Positions 49,841-63,124 are shown, counted from the first letter of the stretch. The stretch: DNA of 64,000 nucleotides from Hydrogenoanaerobacterium saccharovorans (GCF_016901815.1 NZ_JACSNR010000011.1:1-64000); one strand, 5' to 3'. Program-made: numbers and translations. Notes: a model not told the origin generated them from the letters alone.

Positions 49841-50869
49841 TCAGATGAGTTTGAGTATATCGTTAAAGGTCACAAAGACCATCAGGGCCATCAGAGCCAG
49901 CAAGCCAGCCATATTGATATAGCCCTCAATGTTGGGATTGAGCCGTTTGCGCCGGATCATCTCCAGCAGTACAAAGGCAATGCGTCCGCCGTCCAGAGCC
50001 GGCAGCGGCAGGAGATTGAATACACCCAGGTTGATGGTGATCACACCCACCATAATGGCAAACTGATCCAGGCCCATGGCTGCCGATTCGCCGATGGCTC
50101 CGGCTACGCCCACCGGTCCGGACATCTGTTCCACGCCATACCGGTCGGTGAACACCAGATCCCACAGGGAGAACCACACCTGCTTGGTGAGGGAAATGGT
50201 CCAGTCCAGTGCATAGACCGGCACATTGATGAGGTTCTTCTCCTCACCCACTACGATAAAGTCGATGGTGACCATATCCACACCCTGGACATTCACCATC
50301 TTGAAGTGCACATCCGAAATGGAAACCTGTTCGCCGTCCCGCAGCACAACCACATCCATGATGCCGTCGTCCTCCCGGGACAGATAGAAGGAAATGTCAT
50401 TGGCAGTATGCACCCGATGACCGTCCATGGAAACAATCCGGTCGCCGGGTTCAAAATACTGGGAAGTGACTGCGTCCTCATCAAAGGAATGGAGCACCGG
50501 AGTGGCAATGGCATTCCCCGAGGCAGTCAGCCCCAGCACGATCAAATAGCCCAGCAGCAGGTTCATAGCCGGTCCGGCCGCCATGATGATCAGCCGCTGC
50601 CAGGGCTTTTTATTGCAGAACGCCCGGCTGTCGGGATTCTCGCCTTCCTCCTCACCCTCCATGCTCACAAATCCGCCCACCGGCAGCGCCCGCAGCGCAT
50701 AGGTGGTCTCCCCTTTCTGGGTGGACCACACCGTGGGGCCCATACCGATGGCGAACTCATTGACCTTGACTCCGAACTTCTTTGCCGCAATGAAATGTCC
50801 GAATTCATGGATCAGAATGAGCGTTCCAAATACAAAAATTGCGATGATCGCTGTGAGAAGGGTATTCAA
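49841..50869 (-). CDS. rseP: RIP metalloprotease (RseP/RasP family)
   Basis: About 342 residues. HEFGH zinc motif in the first membrane segment, a PDZ domain in the middle (YFEPGDRIVSMDGHRV) and the C-terminal metal-binding NLLPLPALDGGR motif. Site-2 proteases cut anti-sigma factors and signal peptides within the membrane. The start is uncertain: TTG at 50869 has AAGGAG upstream, inside the end of dxr; longer forms to 50911 overlap dxr. Confidence 0.9.
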   Translation of the reverse strand: MNTLLTAIIAIFVFGTLILIHEFGHFIAAKKFGVKVNEFAIGMGPTVWSTQKGETTYALRALPVGGFVSMEGEEEGENPDSRAFCNKKPWQRLIIMAAGPAMNLLLGYLIVLGLTASGNAIATPVLHSFDEDAVTSQYFEPGDRIVSMDGHRVHTANDISFYLSREDDGIMDVVVLRDGEQVSISDVHFKMVNVQGVDMVTIDFIVVGEEKNLINVPVYALDWTISLTKQVWFSLWDLVFTDRYGVEQMSGPVGVAGAIGESAAMGLDQFAIMVGVITINLGVFNLLPLPALDGGRIAFVLLEMIRRKRLNPNIEGYINMAGLLALMALMVFVTFNDILKLI

Positions 50870-50877
50870 ACCGGAAA

Positions 50878-52041
50878 TCACTCCTTTGTGGAAATATACT
50901 GCCGGGCACACGCCCGGGCTGCCTGATCCGCTGCCAGGATCTCCGGCAGTGTATAGGCATCACTGCCCGGATCAACATGATCCAGGGCATACCGCACCGT
51001 CCGGGCAATGGCGCCGAAGGAGATCTCTCCCCGGAGGTAGGCATGGACTGCCTCCTCATTGGCGCCGTTGAGGATACAGGGGTGCAGTCCGCCCTGGGTA
51101 ATGGCTTCGATTGCCATCGCCAGACAGGGGAACTCCTGCAGATCCGGCGGATAAAAGGTCATTTTCCCCACATCGGTGAGGCTCAGGTGCTTCACCGTAC
51201 TGGGACAGCGATGGGGATAGGTCAGCGCATACTGGATCGAGAGCTTCATATCCGGATCGCTGAGCTGTGCCATGACCGAGCCGTCCTCAAACTCCACTGC
51301 CGAATGGATGATGGTTTCGGGGTGGACAATCACTTCAATCTGCTCCGGACGCACACCGAAGTTCCAGATGCACTCGATGAATTCCAGACCCTTATTCATG
51401 AGGGTGGCGGAATCCACTGTGATCTTCTGCCCCATGTTCCATTTGGGATGGGCCAGTGCCTTGGCAACCTCCGCATGCTCGGTTTCTGCCCGGGTCTTTC
51501 CGAAGAACGGACCGCCCGAAGCAGTGAGCAGGATCGTTTTTATTTTGTTTTGTTCCTCGCCCTGTATGCACTGGAAGATGGCTGTGTGTTCGCTGTCTAC
51601 CGGGATCAGCCGTCCGCCGCAGCGCCGGGCTGTATCGGTGATGAGCCGTCCGCCTGCCACCAGCGTCTCCTTGTTGGCAAGGGCCACAGTCTTGCCCGCC
51701 TCCAGAGCCGCCAGGGTCGGACGCAGTCCCACCATACCGCTGAGGGAATTGAGAACCAGTTCTGCCTCGGGCATCGAAGCCGCCTGACAGAGCCCTTCCT
51801 CCCCTTCCAGCACGGTAATTCCGGTGCCGGCAAGTTCTTCCCGCAGCCGGGCTGCCGCAATTTTATCGTACATAACAGCGTAGCGAGGAAGAAACTCCCT
51901 CGCCTGCGCCGCAATGCCGTCCACATCACGGTTGGCTGTGATGGCGACGACTGAATATCCAAGATGTCTGCACACATCCAGTGCCTGTGTGCCAATGGAG
52001 CCGGTAGAGCCCAGAATCGCAATTTGTTTCAAATAAACCAC
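50878..52041 (-). CDS. dxr: 1-deoxy-D-xylulose 5-phosphate reductoisomerase
   Basis: 387 residues. NADPH site GSTGSIGTQAL at the N-terminus, NKETLVAGG, and active-site segments VDSEHTAIFQ and GQKITVDSATLMNKGLE. Second step of the MEP pathway. GTG start, or TTG three codons later, both with modest SDs. Confidence 0.95.
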   Translation of the reverse strand: MVYLKQIAILGSTGSIGTQALDVCRHLGYSVVAITANRDVDGIAAQAREFLPRYAVMYDKIAAARLREELAGTGITVLEGEEGLCQAASMPEAELVLNSLSGMVGLRPTLAALEAGKTVALANKETLVAGGRLITDTARRCGGRLIPVDSEHTAIFQCIQGEEQNKIKTILLTASGGPFFGKTRAETEHAEVAKALAHPKWNMGQKITVDSATLMNKGLEFIECIWNFGVRPEQIEVIVHPETIIHSAVEFEDGSVMAQLSDPDMKLSIQYALTYPHRCPSTVKHLSLTDVGKMTFYPPDLQEFPCLAMAIEAITQGGLHPCILNGANEEAVHAYLRGEISFGAIARTVRYALDHVDPGSDAYTLPEILAADQAARACARQYISTKE

Positions 52042-52078
52042 CCGATCTTACTCTATTCAACTGGATGCCGTTTCATAC

Positions 52079-52915
52079 TCAAAGCTGGATCAGCGGCAGG
52101 TATACCGACAGCAGGAACACAGCCGGCAACACAAACAGTACGCTGTCAAACCGGTCCATGATTCCGCCGTGTCCCGGCATGATGGAGCCATAATCCTTGA
52201 CGCCGTACTGCCGCTTGAGCACCGATGCCGAGAGATCTCCCAGAATGCTGGAGGCAGTCAGTACCGGCGAGAGCAGAGCAATGCGCAGGTAGTTAACCTC
52301 CACCGGGACTCCGAGGATCTCGGTGACGCCTTCGGCATACATCCAGGAGAACAGCAGGGTGAATACCAGGGCAGTTACCGCGCCGCCGATGGCACCTTCC
52401 ACGGTCTTTTTGGGGCTGATCTTCGGGGACATCTTATGCTTGCCGAACTTGAGACCGGCAAAATAGGCGCCGGTATCTGCCATCCAGGCTGCCATCAGGG
52501 CAAATACTGTATAGTAAAAGCCCTGTACAATTCCCCGGTGATCCCGGATGCCGATGATAGTCGACAGGGACAGCGGGATCAGGATACAGATGAACACCGT
52601 CATGGCAACTTCTTCCACATGCATTTTTTCATGCCGGGCCAGAAGCAGGCAGAACAGTGCCACAATAAAGGCATAGATAATGATGGGCAGCACAGCCCGG
52701 ATCGCCGCGATCCGGGAAAAGGGGATCAGGACGGAAAAGATCAGGCCGATGCCGGTGAGAGTACGGCTGCCCGAATCAATGACATGCAGTACCTCACCCA
52801 CAGCCAGCAGGGAAATCACTGAAACTGCCAGATTCAGTGCCCATGTATCGAATTTAGCCAGCACCACAGCCAATACACAAAGACCTACACAGGCTGTGAT
52901 GATTCTCTGCTTCAA
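52079..52915 (-). CDS. cdsA: Phosphatidate cytidylyltransferase
   Basis: 278 residues, about eight membrane segments and the CdsA signature SASVLKRQYGVKDYGSIMPG. Makes CDP-diacylglycerol for phospholipid synthesis. Overlaps uppS by 4 bases. Confidence 0.95.
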   Translation of the reverse strand: MKQRIITACVGLCVLAVVLAKFDTWALNLAVSVISLLAVGEVLHVIDSGSRTLTGIGLIFSVLIPFSRIAAIRAVLPIIIYAFIVALFCLLLARHEKMHVEEVAMTVFICILIPLSLSTIIGIRDHRGIVQGFYYTVFALMAAWMADTGAYFAGLKFGKHKMSPKISPKKTVEGAIGGAVTALVFTLLFSWMYAEGVTEILGVPVEVNYLRIALLSPVLTASSILGDLSASVLKRQYGVKDYGSIMPGHGGIMDRFDSVLFVLPAVFLLSVYLPLIQL

Positions 52916-53640
52916 GATGAAATCCCTCCAAAACGCCGGCTTCGCCGCTGAAATTCCGCTATGGCCCGATCCAGATCTCCCGGGGTAAAATCAGGCCAGA
53001 GCACATCCATAAAGACAAACTCCGCATAGGCTCCCTGCCAGAGCAGGAAGTTGGAGATCCGCTGTTCCCCGCTGGGACGGATAATGAGATCCACCGGCGG
53101 CTGACCCGCTGTATACATCAGGCTGTCCACCAGTGCCTCATCCACCGCTTCGGGGGTGAGAGTTCCCTGCCGGGCCAGGCTCACTGCCTGCTGCACCGCA
53201 TGGACGATCTCATGCCGTCCGCCGTAATTGAGGGCAATATTGACAGTGATGCCCTCCCGTCCGGCGGTGCGCTCCTGCACATCCGTGATGCGCTGCCGGA
53301 GATCCTCTGCCAGCGGCGCCATATCCCCGATAAAGCGCAGGACACCCTGCTCCTCATCGCTGTGGCGCTCCAGCTCATCCAGATAGTCCCGGAGCAGGTT
53401 CATGATCGCATCGATCTCACTCTGGGGACGCTTCCAGTTCTCGGTGGAAAAGGCATAGACTGTCAGATACCGGATTCCGATGCTCCGGCAGTACCGCACG
53501 ATCTCCCGGAAGGTACGGGCGCCCTGTTTGTGTCCGGCGGAACGGGGCAGACCCCGTTTCTGGGCCCAGCGACCATTGCCGTCCATGATAATTCCGATAT
53601 GTTCCGGCAGCATGCCGCCTGTTTGCTTCTGTTCCGCCAT
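52912..53640 (-). CDS. uppS: Undecaprenyl diphosphate synthase
   Basis: About 242 residues. HIGIIMDGNGRWAQKRGLPR holds the catalytic Asp; LIIRPSGEQRISNFLLWQ the substrate-binding site. Provides the lipid carrier for peptidoglycan. ATG at 53640 has AAGGAG upstream. Confidence 0.95.
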   Translation of the reverse strand: MAEQKQTGGMLPEHIGIIMDGNGRWAQKRGLPRSAGHKQGARTFREIVRYCRSIGIRYLTVYAFSTENWKRPQSEIDAIMNLLRDYLDELERHSDEEQGVLRFIGDMAPLAEDLRQRITDVQERTAGREGITVNIALNYGGRHEIVHAVQQAVSLARQGTLTPEAVDEALVDSLMYTAGQPPVDLIIRPSGEQRISNFLLWQGAYAEFVFMDVLWPDFTPGDLDRAIAEFQRRSRRFGGISS

Positions 53641-53674
53641 GCGGGGTACTCCTTTTTTACTTCCGGCTGTATGC

Positions 53675-54229
53675 TCAGATCTCGAGAATTTCCTTGGACT
53701 TGGCTGCTGCCATCTCATCGATCTGCTTGCAGTACTTGTCAGTCAGGTCCTGGGTTTCCTTTTCAATGGCCTTGAGATCATCTTCGGTCAGTTCGCCCGA
53801 CTTCTTCATGGCCTTGAACTTATCCATGGCATCCCGGCGGATGTTGCGGATTACAACCTTGGCATCCTCACCCTGCTTGGAAATACCCTTGCTCAGTTCC
53901 TTACGGCGTTCCTCAGTGAGAGGCGGGAATACCAGACGGATCACACTGCCATCGTTCTGGGGATTGATGCCGATATCCGAAGTCTGGATCGCCTTTTCGA
54001 TCTCCTTCAGAGTGCTGCGGTCCCAGGGCTGAATGGTGAGAGTACGGGCTTCGGTTACCGATACTGCTGCCATCTGGTTGATGGGAGTGGGAGCGCCGTA
54101 ATATTCTACGGTTACCTTGTCCAGCACGGCAGGGTTGGCACGACCGGCCCGGATGGCGGCATAATCCTTTGCCAGGATATCCACCGACTTGTTCATCTTT
54201 TCATCATATACCTTGAGATTCGAGTTCAT
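53675..54229 (-). CDS. frr: Ribosome recycling factor
   Basis: 184 residues, full length; RAGRANPAVLDKVTVEYYGA and LTEERRKELSK are family motifs. Splits post-termination ribosomes with EF-G. Confidence 0.97.
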   Translation of the reverse strand: MNSNLKVYDEKMNKSVDILAKDYAAIRAGRANPAVLDKVTVEYYGAPTPINQMAAVSVTEARTLTIQPWDRSTLKEIEKAIQTSDIGINPQNDGSVIRLVFPPLTEERRKELSKGISKQGEDAKVVIRNIRRDAMDKFKAMKKSGELTEDDLKAIEKETQDLTDKYCKQIDEMAAAKSKEILEI

Positions 54230-54233
54230 ACTG

Positions 54234-54947
54234 TTATGCCTCCTTGACTATTGTACCCACATCTTCGCCGCAAACCGCACGGACAATATTGTGGGGATCT
54301 TCCAGACTGAATACCATGACAGGGATATGGTTATCTTTGCACATGGTGGCGGCGGTGAGATCCATTACTGCCAGATCCTTTGCCAGCATCTCACTGAAGG
54401 AGAGTTCCTCATACCGTACCGCATCATCATACTTATGGGGGTCCTTGTCATAAACGCCATCCACCAGAGTGGCCTTGAGGATAATATCGGCATTGATCTC
54501 AGCCGCACGCAGCGAAGATGCTGTATCGGTGGAGAAGAAAGGACTTCCCACGCCGCAGCCGAAGATTACTACCCTGCCCTTTTCCAGATGCCGTACCGCA
54601 CGGTTGCGGATATAGGGCTCGGCAACCGAAGTCATGGCGATGGCAGTCTGAACCCGTACATCCACGCCCATGGACTCCAGTGCGTCACAGAGGGCGAGGG
54701 CATTGATCACAGTAGCCAGCATACCCATGTGATCTGCCCGGGTACGGTCCATGCTGCCGCTGGAACGGCCCCGCCAGAAGTTGCCTCCGCCGACTACGAT
54801 TGCCACTTCCACACCCAGATCCACACATTCCTTGATGGATCTGCAGATGGAAAGCACTGTATTGTCGTAATCAATTCCCACATGACCATCACCGGCCAGG
54901 GCTTCGCCGCTCAGTTTGAGCAGGACTCGCTTGTATTTGGGCTCCAT
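54234..54947 (-). CDS. pyrH: UMP kinase
   Basis: About 237 residues. [14 protein letters not shown] and the [11 protein letters not shown] nucleotide site are visible. Forms UDP from UMP. First gene of the leftward core operon. ATG at 54947 has AGGAGTGACAGGT before it. Confidence 0.97.
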   Translation of the reverse strand: MEPKYKRVLLKLSGEALAGDGHVGIDYDNTVLSICRSIKECVDLGVEVAIVVGGGNFWRGRSSGSMDRTRADHMGMLATVINALALCDALESMGVDVRVQTAIAMTSVAEPYIRNRAVRHLEKGRVVIFGCGVGSPFFSTDTASSLRAAEINADIILKATLVDGVYDKDPHKYDDAVRYEELSFSEMLAKDLAVMDLTAATMCKDNHIPVMVFSLEDPHNIVRAVCGEDVGTIVKEA

Positions 54948-55089
54948 ACCTGTCACTCCTATCGTTTCATTACATGGCGGACTCTGCCACGATACTACCC
55001 ATATTTTACCCTAATCCGCCACTGCTGTAAAGAACATTTTACCGTCCGGACAGCTGTCTTGACCGCGCATTCCGGACACATTCCGGTTT

Positions 55090-55118
55090 ATTATATAATC
55101 TTTCCCGGTTAAAATCAA
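55090..55118 (-). promoter_or_regulatory. Promoter of the pyrH-polC operon
   Basis: -35 TTGATT, 17-base spacer, -10 TATAAT on the minus strand. The leader to pyrH is about 135 bases and holds no clear gene. Confidence 0.65.
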
Positions 55119-55159
55119 CCGCCGGTTCCGGTCTTTCCAGCAGGAAACTTTATTTTTAA

Positions 55160-55205
55160 CAAAAAAGCCCATACGGAGCTTTTTCTTCCGCATGGACTTT
55201 TTCTG
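55160..55205 (-). terminator. Terminator of the rubredoxin gene
   Basis: GTCCATGCGGA pairs with TCCGTATGGGC (imperfect), followed leftward by TTTTTTG. Confidence 0.65.
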
Positions 55206-55228
55206 CGTATCACAGGTTCGGCTGTGGA

Positions 55229-55387
55229 TTATTCCTTCTCGAACATATCCTTGCCTACGCCGCACAGCGGGCAGACATAATCGTCCGGGAGATCCTCCCA
55301 CTTGGTGCCAGCAGCGATGCCGTTATCGGGCTCGCCTACTGCCTCGTCATAGATATAACCGCAAACGGTGCAAACATACTTTGCCAT
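55229..55387 (-). CDS. Rubredoxin
   Basis: 52 residues, normal for the family. Iron-binding CxxC pairs CTVCGY and CPLCGV, and the signature [15 protein letters not shown]. Small one-electron carrier, often in oxygen or peroxide detoxification in anaerobes. AGGAGG precedes the ATG. Own promoter and terminator. Confidence 0.95.
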   Translation of the reverse strand: MAKYVCTVCGYIYDEAVGEPDNGIAAGTKWEDLPDDYVCPLCGVGKDMFEKE

Positions 55388-55432
55388 AATAATTACCTCC
55401 TAAATTTTTCTCAGTCCCTGAATCGGGCCGCT

Positions 55433-55454
55433 GCATATATGATACCATATATGC
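55433..55454. promoter_or_regulatory. 22-bp perfect palindrome over the rubredoxin transcription start
   Basis: Arms GCATATATG and CATATATGC with a 4-base centre. It starts about 9 bases downstream of the -10 box, where a repressor would block transcription. Confidence 0.55.
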
Positions 55455-55462
55455 CCGCCTAT

Positions 55463-55485
55463 ATTATAAACAAATCAGGAACGAT

Positions 55486-55491
<6 letters not shown>
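55463..55491 (-). promoter_or_regulatory. Rubredoxin promoter
   Basis: -35 TTGTAA, 17-base spacer, -10 TATAAT (minus strand). The -35 overlaps the uvrA stop codon. Confidence 0.7.
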
Positions 55492-58305
<2,814 letters not shown>

Positions 58306-58320
58306 AATAAGCCTCCCGAC

Positions 58321-60294
58321 TTACTTCTGTTCCTTGAGCTTCTTGATCTTGTCACGCAGATAGGCCGCATGCTCGAATTCCAGCATCTTGGCGGCATTCT
58401 GCATCTCCAGCGTCAGCTGCTGGATCATCGCCTGGCGCTCGGCAGCGCTCATGCGCTTCTTCTTCCCCTTGGACTCTGCCGACTCCTTGGTGGAGATCTC
58501 CAGAATTTCCCGGACATCCTTCTTGATGGTCTGGGGGGTGATGCCGTGCTCCTCGTTGTATTTCTGCTGGATGGCCCGGCGGCGGAGCGTTTCGGTGATC
58601 GCCCGCTCCATCGATCCGGTGACTGCATCCGCATACATGATGACTTTGCCATGGTCATTCCGGGCGGCGCGTCCGATGGTCTGGATCAGCGAGGTTTCAC
58701 TGCGCAGGAAGCCCTCCTTGTCCGCATCGAGGATCGCCACCAGCGATACCTCGGGAATATCCAGGCCCTCACGCAGCAGGTTGATGCCCACCAGCACATC
58801 GTATTCGCCCAGGCGCAGATCCCGGATCAGCTCCATACGCTCAATGGTGTCCACATCGTGGTGCATGTACCGGATGCGCACGCCGAGGTTTTCCAGATAG
58901 GTGGTGAGATCCTCCGCCATCTTCTTGGTGAGGGTGGTCACCAGCACCCGCTCGCCCACTGCCACCCGGGCATTGATCTCCGAGAGCAGGTCGTCGATCT
59001 GGCCATCCACCGGACGGACCTCCACCATCGGGTCGAGCAGGCCGGTGGGACGGATCACCTGTTCCACGATCTGGGTGCTGTGTTCCTTCTCCAGCTCACC
59101 CGGGGTCGCCGACACATAGATGATCTGGTTGAGCTTGTTGTAGAACTCGTCAAAGTTCAGCGGACGGTTGTCCAGCGCCGACGGCAGCCGGAATCCATAG
59201 TCCACCAGGGTCTGCTTCCGGGAGCGGTCGCCGCCGTACATGCCCCGCACCTGGGGCAGCGTCACATGGCTTTCGTCCACGAAGAGCAGGAAGTCCTCGG
59301 GGAAGTAGTCCAGCAGCGTATAGGGAACCGATCCCGCCGGACGCCGGGACAGCACCCGGGAATAGTTCTCAATGCCCTTGCAGAAGCCGATCTCGGTGAG
59401 CATTTCAATATCGTAGTTGGTGCGCTCGGCAATGCGCTGGGCTTCGATGAGCTTGCCCTGTTCCCGGAAGAACTTCACCCGCTCATCTGCCTCGGCCCTG
59501 AGGTCCTCAATGGCCTCCTTCATCTTGTCTGCCGGCACGATGTAATGGGACGCCGGATAGATCGCCGCATGGCTGACAAAGTTCTTCACCTCACCGGTGA
59601 TGGTGTTGATCTCCGAGATGCGGTCCACCTCATCGCCGAAGAACTCCACCCGCACCGCTGTATCCGACTGATAAGCCGGGAAGATCTCCACCACATCGCC
59701 CCGCACCCGGAACTTGTTGCGGATAAAGTTGATGTCGTTGCGCTCATACTGCAGCTCCACCAGCTTTTTGGTGAGATAGTCCCGCTCCATGGTCATGCCC
59801 TTGCGCAGGGAGATCACCATGTTGCGGTAGTCGATGGGGTCGCCCAGGGTGTAGATGCAGGATACACTCGCCACAATGATGACATCCCGCCGCTCGGACA
59901 GGGACGAAGTCGCCGAATGCCGCAGCTTTTCGATCTCATCATTGATGGCGCTGTCCTTTTCTATATAGGTATCGGTCCCGGGGATATAGGCCTCGGGCTG
60001 ATAGTAGTCGTAGTAGGATACAAAGTATTCCACCGCGTTGTTGGGGAAAAACTCCTTGAACTCACTGCAGAGCTGGGCTGCCAGCGTCTTGTTGTGGGCC
60101 AGCACCAGGGTGGGACGGTTCACCTTGGCTATGACATTCGCCATAGTAAAGGTCTTGCCCGAGCCGGTTACACCCAGCAGGGTCTGTTCCTTGTCCCCGG
60201 CCAGCACCCCCGCTGCCAGCTTTTCAATGGCCTGGGGCTGGTCACCGGTGGGTTTATAGGGGGATACCAGTTCAAACCGGTCCTTTTCTGCCAT
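58321..60294 (-). CDS. uvrB: Excinuclease ABC subunit B
   Basis: 657 residues. Walker [11 protein letters not shown], β-hairpin [14 protein letters not shown] box ([12 protein letters not shown]), helicase motifs, and a C-terminal UVR domain ([20 protein letters not shown]). Loads onto damage and recruits UvrC. First gene of uvrBA with a LexA site. Confidence 0.97.
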   Translation of the reverse strand: MAEKDRFELVSPYKPTGDQPQAIEKLAAGVLAGDKEQTLLGVTGSGKTFTMANVIAKVNRPTLVLAHNKTLAAQLCSEFKEFFPNNAVEYFVSYYDYYQPEAYIPGTDTYIEKDSAINDEIEKLRHSATSSLSERRDVIIVASVSCIYTLGDPIDYRNMVISLRKGMTMERDYLTKKLVELQYERNDINFIRNKFRVRGDVVEIFPAYQSDTAVRVEFFGDEVDRISEINTITGEVKNFVSHAAIYPASHYIVPADKMKEAIEDLRAEADERVKFFREQGKLIEAQRIAERTNYDIEMLTEIGFCKGIENYSRVLSRRPAGSVPYTLLDYFPEDFLLFVDESHVTLPQVRGMYGGDRSRKQTLVDYGFRLPSALDNRPLNFDEFYNKLNQIIYVSATPGELEKEHSTQIVEQVIRPTGLLDPMVEVRPVDGQIDDLLSEINARVAVGERVLVTTLTKKMAEDLTTYLENLGVRIRYMHHDVDTIERMELIRDLRLGEYDVLVGINLLREGLDIPEVSLVAILDADKEGFLRSETSLIQTIGRAARNDHGKVIMYADAVTGSMERAITETLRRRAIQQKYNEEHGITPQTIKKDVREILEISTKESAESKGKKKRMSAAERQAMIQQLTLEMQNAAKMLEFEHAAYLRDKIKKLKEQK

Positions 60295-60366
60295 GGGTTC
60301 ACTCTCCTTTCCCGCATCAGCAGTTCCGCCCCGGCCCTCCAGTGAGGCCGCGGCGGCAGAATTTCA

Positions 60367-60378
60367 GAACAAATGTTC
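60367..60378. promoter_or_regulatory. LexA (DinR) box upstream of uvrB
   Basis: GAACAAATGTTC, a perfect GAACnnnnGTTC site as used by Gram-positive LexA. It starts about 7 bases after the -10 box, where it would cover the transcription start. Confidence 0.8.
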
Positions 60379-60385
60379 ATTCCTT

Positions 60386-60414
60386 ACTATATCACACAAG
60401 CCCTGGCTGTGCAA
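60386..60414 (-). promoter_or_regulatory. uvrBA promoter
   Basis: -35 TTGCAC, 17-base spacer, -10 TATAGT on the minus strand, followed by the LexA box. Confidence 0.7.
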
Positions 60415-60430
60415 GGGCATTTTCGTTTTG

Positions 60431-61120
60431 TCACCGGTTCAGGAAGCCGGAATCCCGGAAGGAAACACAGTCCTCGCCAGATACGACAATGTGGTCCACC
60501 ACCGAAACCGACAACGGCCCCAGCGCCCGAATCACTTCCCGGGTGGTATCGATGTCCGCCCGGGACGGCAGGGCGAACCCGGATGGGTGGTTGTGCGCCA
60601 TGATCACAAAGCTGGCGTGCACAGCCAACACCTTTTCCACGATCTGCCGCACAAACACCGGCACACTGTCCAGAGTGCCCTCACTGAGGATTCCGCAGTA
60701 GTTCACCCGGCGGCGTCCGTCCAGGCAGACCAGATAGAAGGTCTCCACCGTGCGCCCGGCAAACTTGGGGAGCAGATAGCGGCAGATCTCATCGGTGGAC
60801 TGGAGCACCACACCGCCCCGGTTGGCATCGTCCAGATAGGGACGCACCACCGCCGCGAACAGCTTGATGAGGGTGGCGGCATGCTGTCCCACACCCTTGA
60901 CCTGGCAGAGATTTTCCACACTGGCGTTCATCACGCCGGACAGGGAACCGAAGGTATCCAGCAGCCGGTGGGCTGTGGGATTGGTGTCACCCTGGGGAAT
61001 GGCATAGAACAGCATCAGCTCCAGGATATTCACCGGGTCGAAGCTGTCCAGTCCCTCCTGGAGAAAGCGCTCCTTCAGGCGCTGGCGATGCTGTCTGTGA
61101 TCCACATCATTCTGCGGCAT
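60431..61120 (-). CDS. radC: RadC family JAB/JAMM-domain protein
   Basis: About 229 residues. Helix-hairpin-helix region (ENLCQVKGVGQHAATLIKL) and the C-terminal JAMM motif HNHPSGFALPSRADID. Role in the cell is not settled for this family. ATG at 61120 has GGGAGGAGG upstream. Confidence 0.85.
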   Translation of the reverse strand: MPQNDVDHRQHRQRLKERFLQEGLDSFDPVNILELMLFYAIPQGDTNPTAHRLLDTFGSLSGVMNASVENLCQVKGVGQHAATLIKLFAAVVRPYLDDANRGGVVLQSTDEICRYLLPKFAGRTVETFYLVCLDGRRRVNYCGILSEGTLDSVPVFVRQIVEKVLAVHASFVIMAHNHPSGFALPSRADIDTTREVIRALGPLSVSVVDHIVVSGEDCVSFRDSGFLNR

Positions 61121-61208
61121 GATTGGCGGCCTCCTCCCTGCTGTGCCATAAAAAGGCATGTTCTCTGTCCTATTTTAGCATATCCCGCCGCCATAGGAAA
61201 GTGACATA

Positions 61209-61237
61209 GTGACATTTTCCCGGGCGGGTGGTATGAT
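61209..61237 (+). promoter_or_regulatory. Promoter of the pseudouridine synthase gene
   Basis: -35 GTGACA, 17-base spacer, -10 TATGAT; the AGGAGG SD and ATG follow. Confidence 0.55.
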
Positions 61238-61266
61238 GAGGGGAGAACATCACAGGAGGACTTTGC

Positions 61267-62217
61267 ATGAGGAGCTTTACCATCCGGGAGAACGATGCCG
61301 GACAGCGCATGGACAAATTCATCACCAAGGCGGTGCCGCTGCTGCCCAAAAGCCTGATGTACAAATATCTTCGTCTGAAACGCATCAAGTTAAACGGCAA
61401 GCGGTGTGAAATCTCCACCCGCCTGACTGCCGGCGATGTGGTGGAGATGTACATCGGCGATGAATTCTTCGATACCGCCCCGGAGGAGAGCTTCCGTTTT
61501 GCCGGGCCGATGGTGCCCATCGTCTATGAGGACGAGCACCTGCTGCTGGTGAACAAGCCTGCCGGTCTGGTGGTGCATGGGGACGAGAGCCAGACCCCGG
61601 ACACCCTCATTGGGCGCATTCTGCGGTATCTGGCAGAAAAGGGAGAATACGACCCGGCAACGGAACAGAGCTTTACCCCCTCCCTGTGCAACCGCATCGA
61701 CCGCAACACCTCCGGTCTGGTGATCTGTGCCAAGACCGCCGCCGCCCTGCGGGTGATGAATGAGAAGATCAAGCTGCGCCAGATCGACAAACGCTACCGC
61801 TGTCTGGTACACGGCACCCCCAAGCCGGCAGAGGGGCGCATTGAACTGTTTATGCGCAAGCGTTCGGACGAAAACCGCATCGAGGTGTTCCATCACCCGG
61901 TGCCGGACGGGCGCACCATGATCACCGAATACAAGGTGCTGGACAGCAATGGGCGCTATTCGCTGCTGGAGGTGCACCTCATCACCGGACGCACCCATCA
62001 GATCCGTGCCACCATGGCGGAGATCGGTCACCCGCTGGTGGGCGAAGGCAAATACTCCTCCATGAAGAACGATCTGGGCTTTCGGTTCCAGGCGCTCTGT
62101 GCCTGGTCGCTCACCTTCCGGTTTGAAGGGGACAGCGCCCCGCTGGACTACCTGAACGGACGCACCTTCACCGTGGGAGAGGACCCCTTTGCCCGCTATC
62201 TCCGGGACAGGAAGTGA
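61267..62217 (+). CDS. RluA/RluC-type 23S rRNA pseudouridine synthase
   Basis: 316 residues. N-terminal S4 domain (AGQRMDKFITKAVPLLPKSL) and catalytic core with CNRIDRNTSGLVICAKT (catalytic Asp) and GRTHQIRATMAEIGHPLVG. Closest layout is RluC. Overlaps the SplB-like frame region slightly. Confidence 0.9.
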   Translation: MRSFTIRENDAGQRMDKFITKAVPLLPKSLMYKYLRLKRIKLNGKRCEISTRLTAGDVVEMYIGDEFFDTAPEESFRFAGPMVPIVYEDEHLLLVNKPAGLVVHGDESQTPDTLIGRILRYLAEKGEYDPATEQSFTPSLCNRIDRNTSGLVICAKTAAALRVMNEKIKLRQIDKRYRCLVHGTPKPAEGRIELFMRKRSDENRIEVFHHPVPDGRTMITEYKVLDSNGRYSLLEVHLITGRTHQIRATMAEIGHPLVGEGKYSSMKNDLGFRFQALCAWSLTFRFEGDSAPLDYLNGRTFTVGEDPFARYLRDRK

Positions 62218-62224
62218 TGCTGCC

Positions 62225-63124
62225 ATGCAGATCCACCGCATCACAGCCCGGCAGGCGCTCAACCATGTGGGCGGCGACCCCTATGACTATGACCTCAACA
62301 TCTACCGGGGCTGTGCCCACCGGTGCCGGTACTGCTTTGCCATCTACTCCCAGGAGTTCCTGAAACCCCAGGCCGGGGAGACCAACTTCTTTGAGGACAT
62401 CTTCATCAAGGAAAACATCGTGGAACTGCTGGAACGGCGGCTGGCCTCCCCGCACTGGAACGGGGCGGTGATCAACATCGGCGGAGTCACCGACAGCTAT
62501 CAGCCGGTGGAGGCCCGGGAAAAGCGGATGCCCGAGATCCTGCGCCTGATGATCCGCTACCGCAATCCCATCACCATCTCCACCAAGTCGGTGCTGATGC
62601 TCCGGGATCTGGATCTCTTTGATGAGCTCTCCCGGCTGACCTATGTGGGCATCGCCTCCACCGTCACCACCCTGGACGAACCGGTGCGGCGGGTGATCGA
62701 ACCCGGCGCCGCTCCTTCTCGGGCCCGGCTGGAGATGCTCCGGGAATTTGCCCGGTGCACCCGGGCTGTGGTGGGAGTCCACTCCATGCCGGTGATCCCT
62801 CTCATCACCGACAGCACCGAAAACCTCACCGGGCTGATCGAAGCCACCCGGGAGATCGGCGCTGACTACTGGCTGCCCGGCACCCTGAATCTCCGGGGAC
62901 TGACCCGGGGCACGTTCTTTGACTGTGTGCGGCAGAACTTCCCCGATGTGGAAGCGGGTCTGGCACGGCTCTACGCCTCCGGACACCTGGACCGGGAATA
63001 CCGCCGGATGCTCTATGAGAAGATCCGGGCGCTCACAGCCTTTTACGGAGTCAGCACCGACTATCACCGCAAGCTGCGGGAATGGGAGGAACAGACCCGG
63101 GGCACCCAGCTCTCGCTGTTCTGA
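62225..63124 (+). CDS. SplB-like radical SAM protein
   Basis: About 299 residues. Radical SAM cysteines C30, C34 and C37 in YRGCAHRCRYCFAIYSQEF, as in Rv2578c/SplB-like proteins. Follows the pseudouridine synthase by 7 bases, so probably co-transcribed. The reaction is not known; true spore photoproduct lyase has a different C-terminus. Confidence 0.75.
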   Translation: MQIHRITARQALNHVGGDPYDYDLNIYRGCAHRCRYCFAIYSQEFLKPQAGETNFFEDIFIKENIVELLERRLASPHWNGAVINIGGVTDSYQPVEAREKRMPEILRLMIRYRNPITISTKSVLMLRDLDLFDELSRLTYVGIASTVTTLDEPVRRVIEPGAAPSRARLEMLREFARCTRAVVGVHSMPVIPLITDSTENLTGLIEATREIGADYWLPGTLNLRGLTRGTFFDCVRQNFPDVEAGLARLYASGHLDREYRRMLYEKIRALTAFYGVSTDYHRKLREWEEQTRGTQLSLF

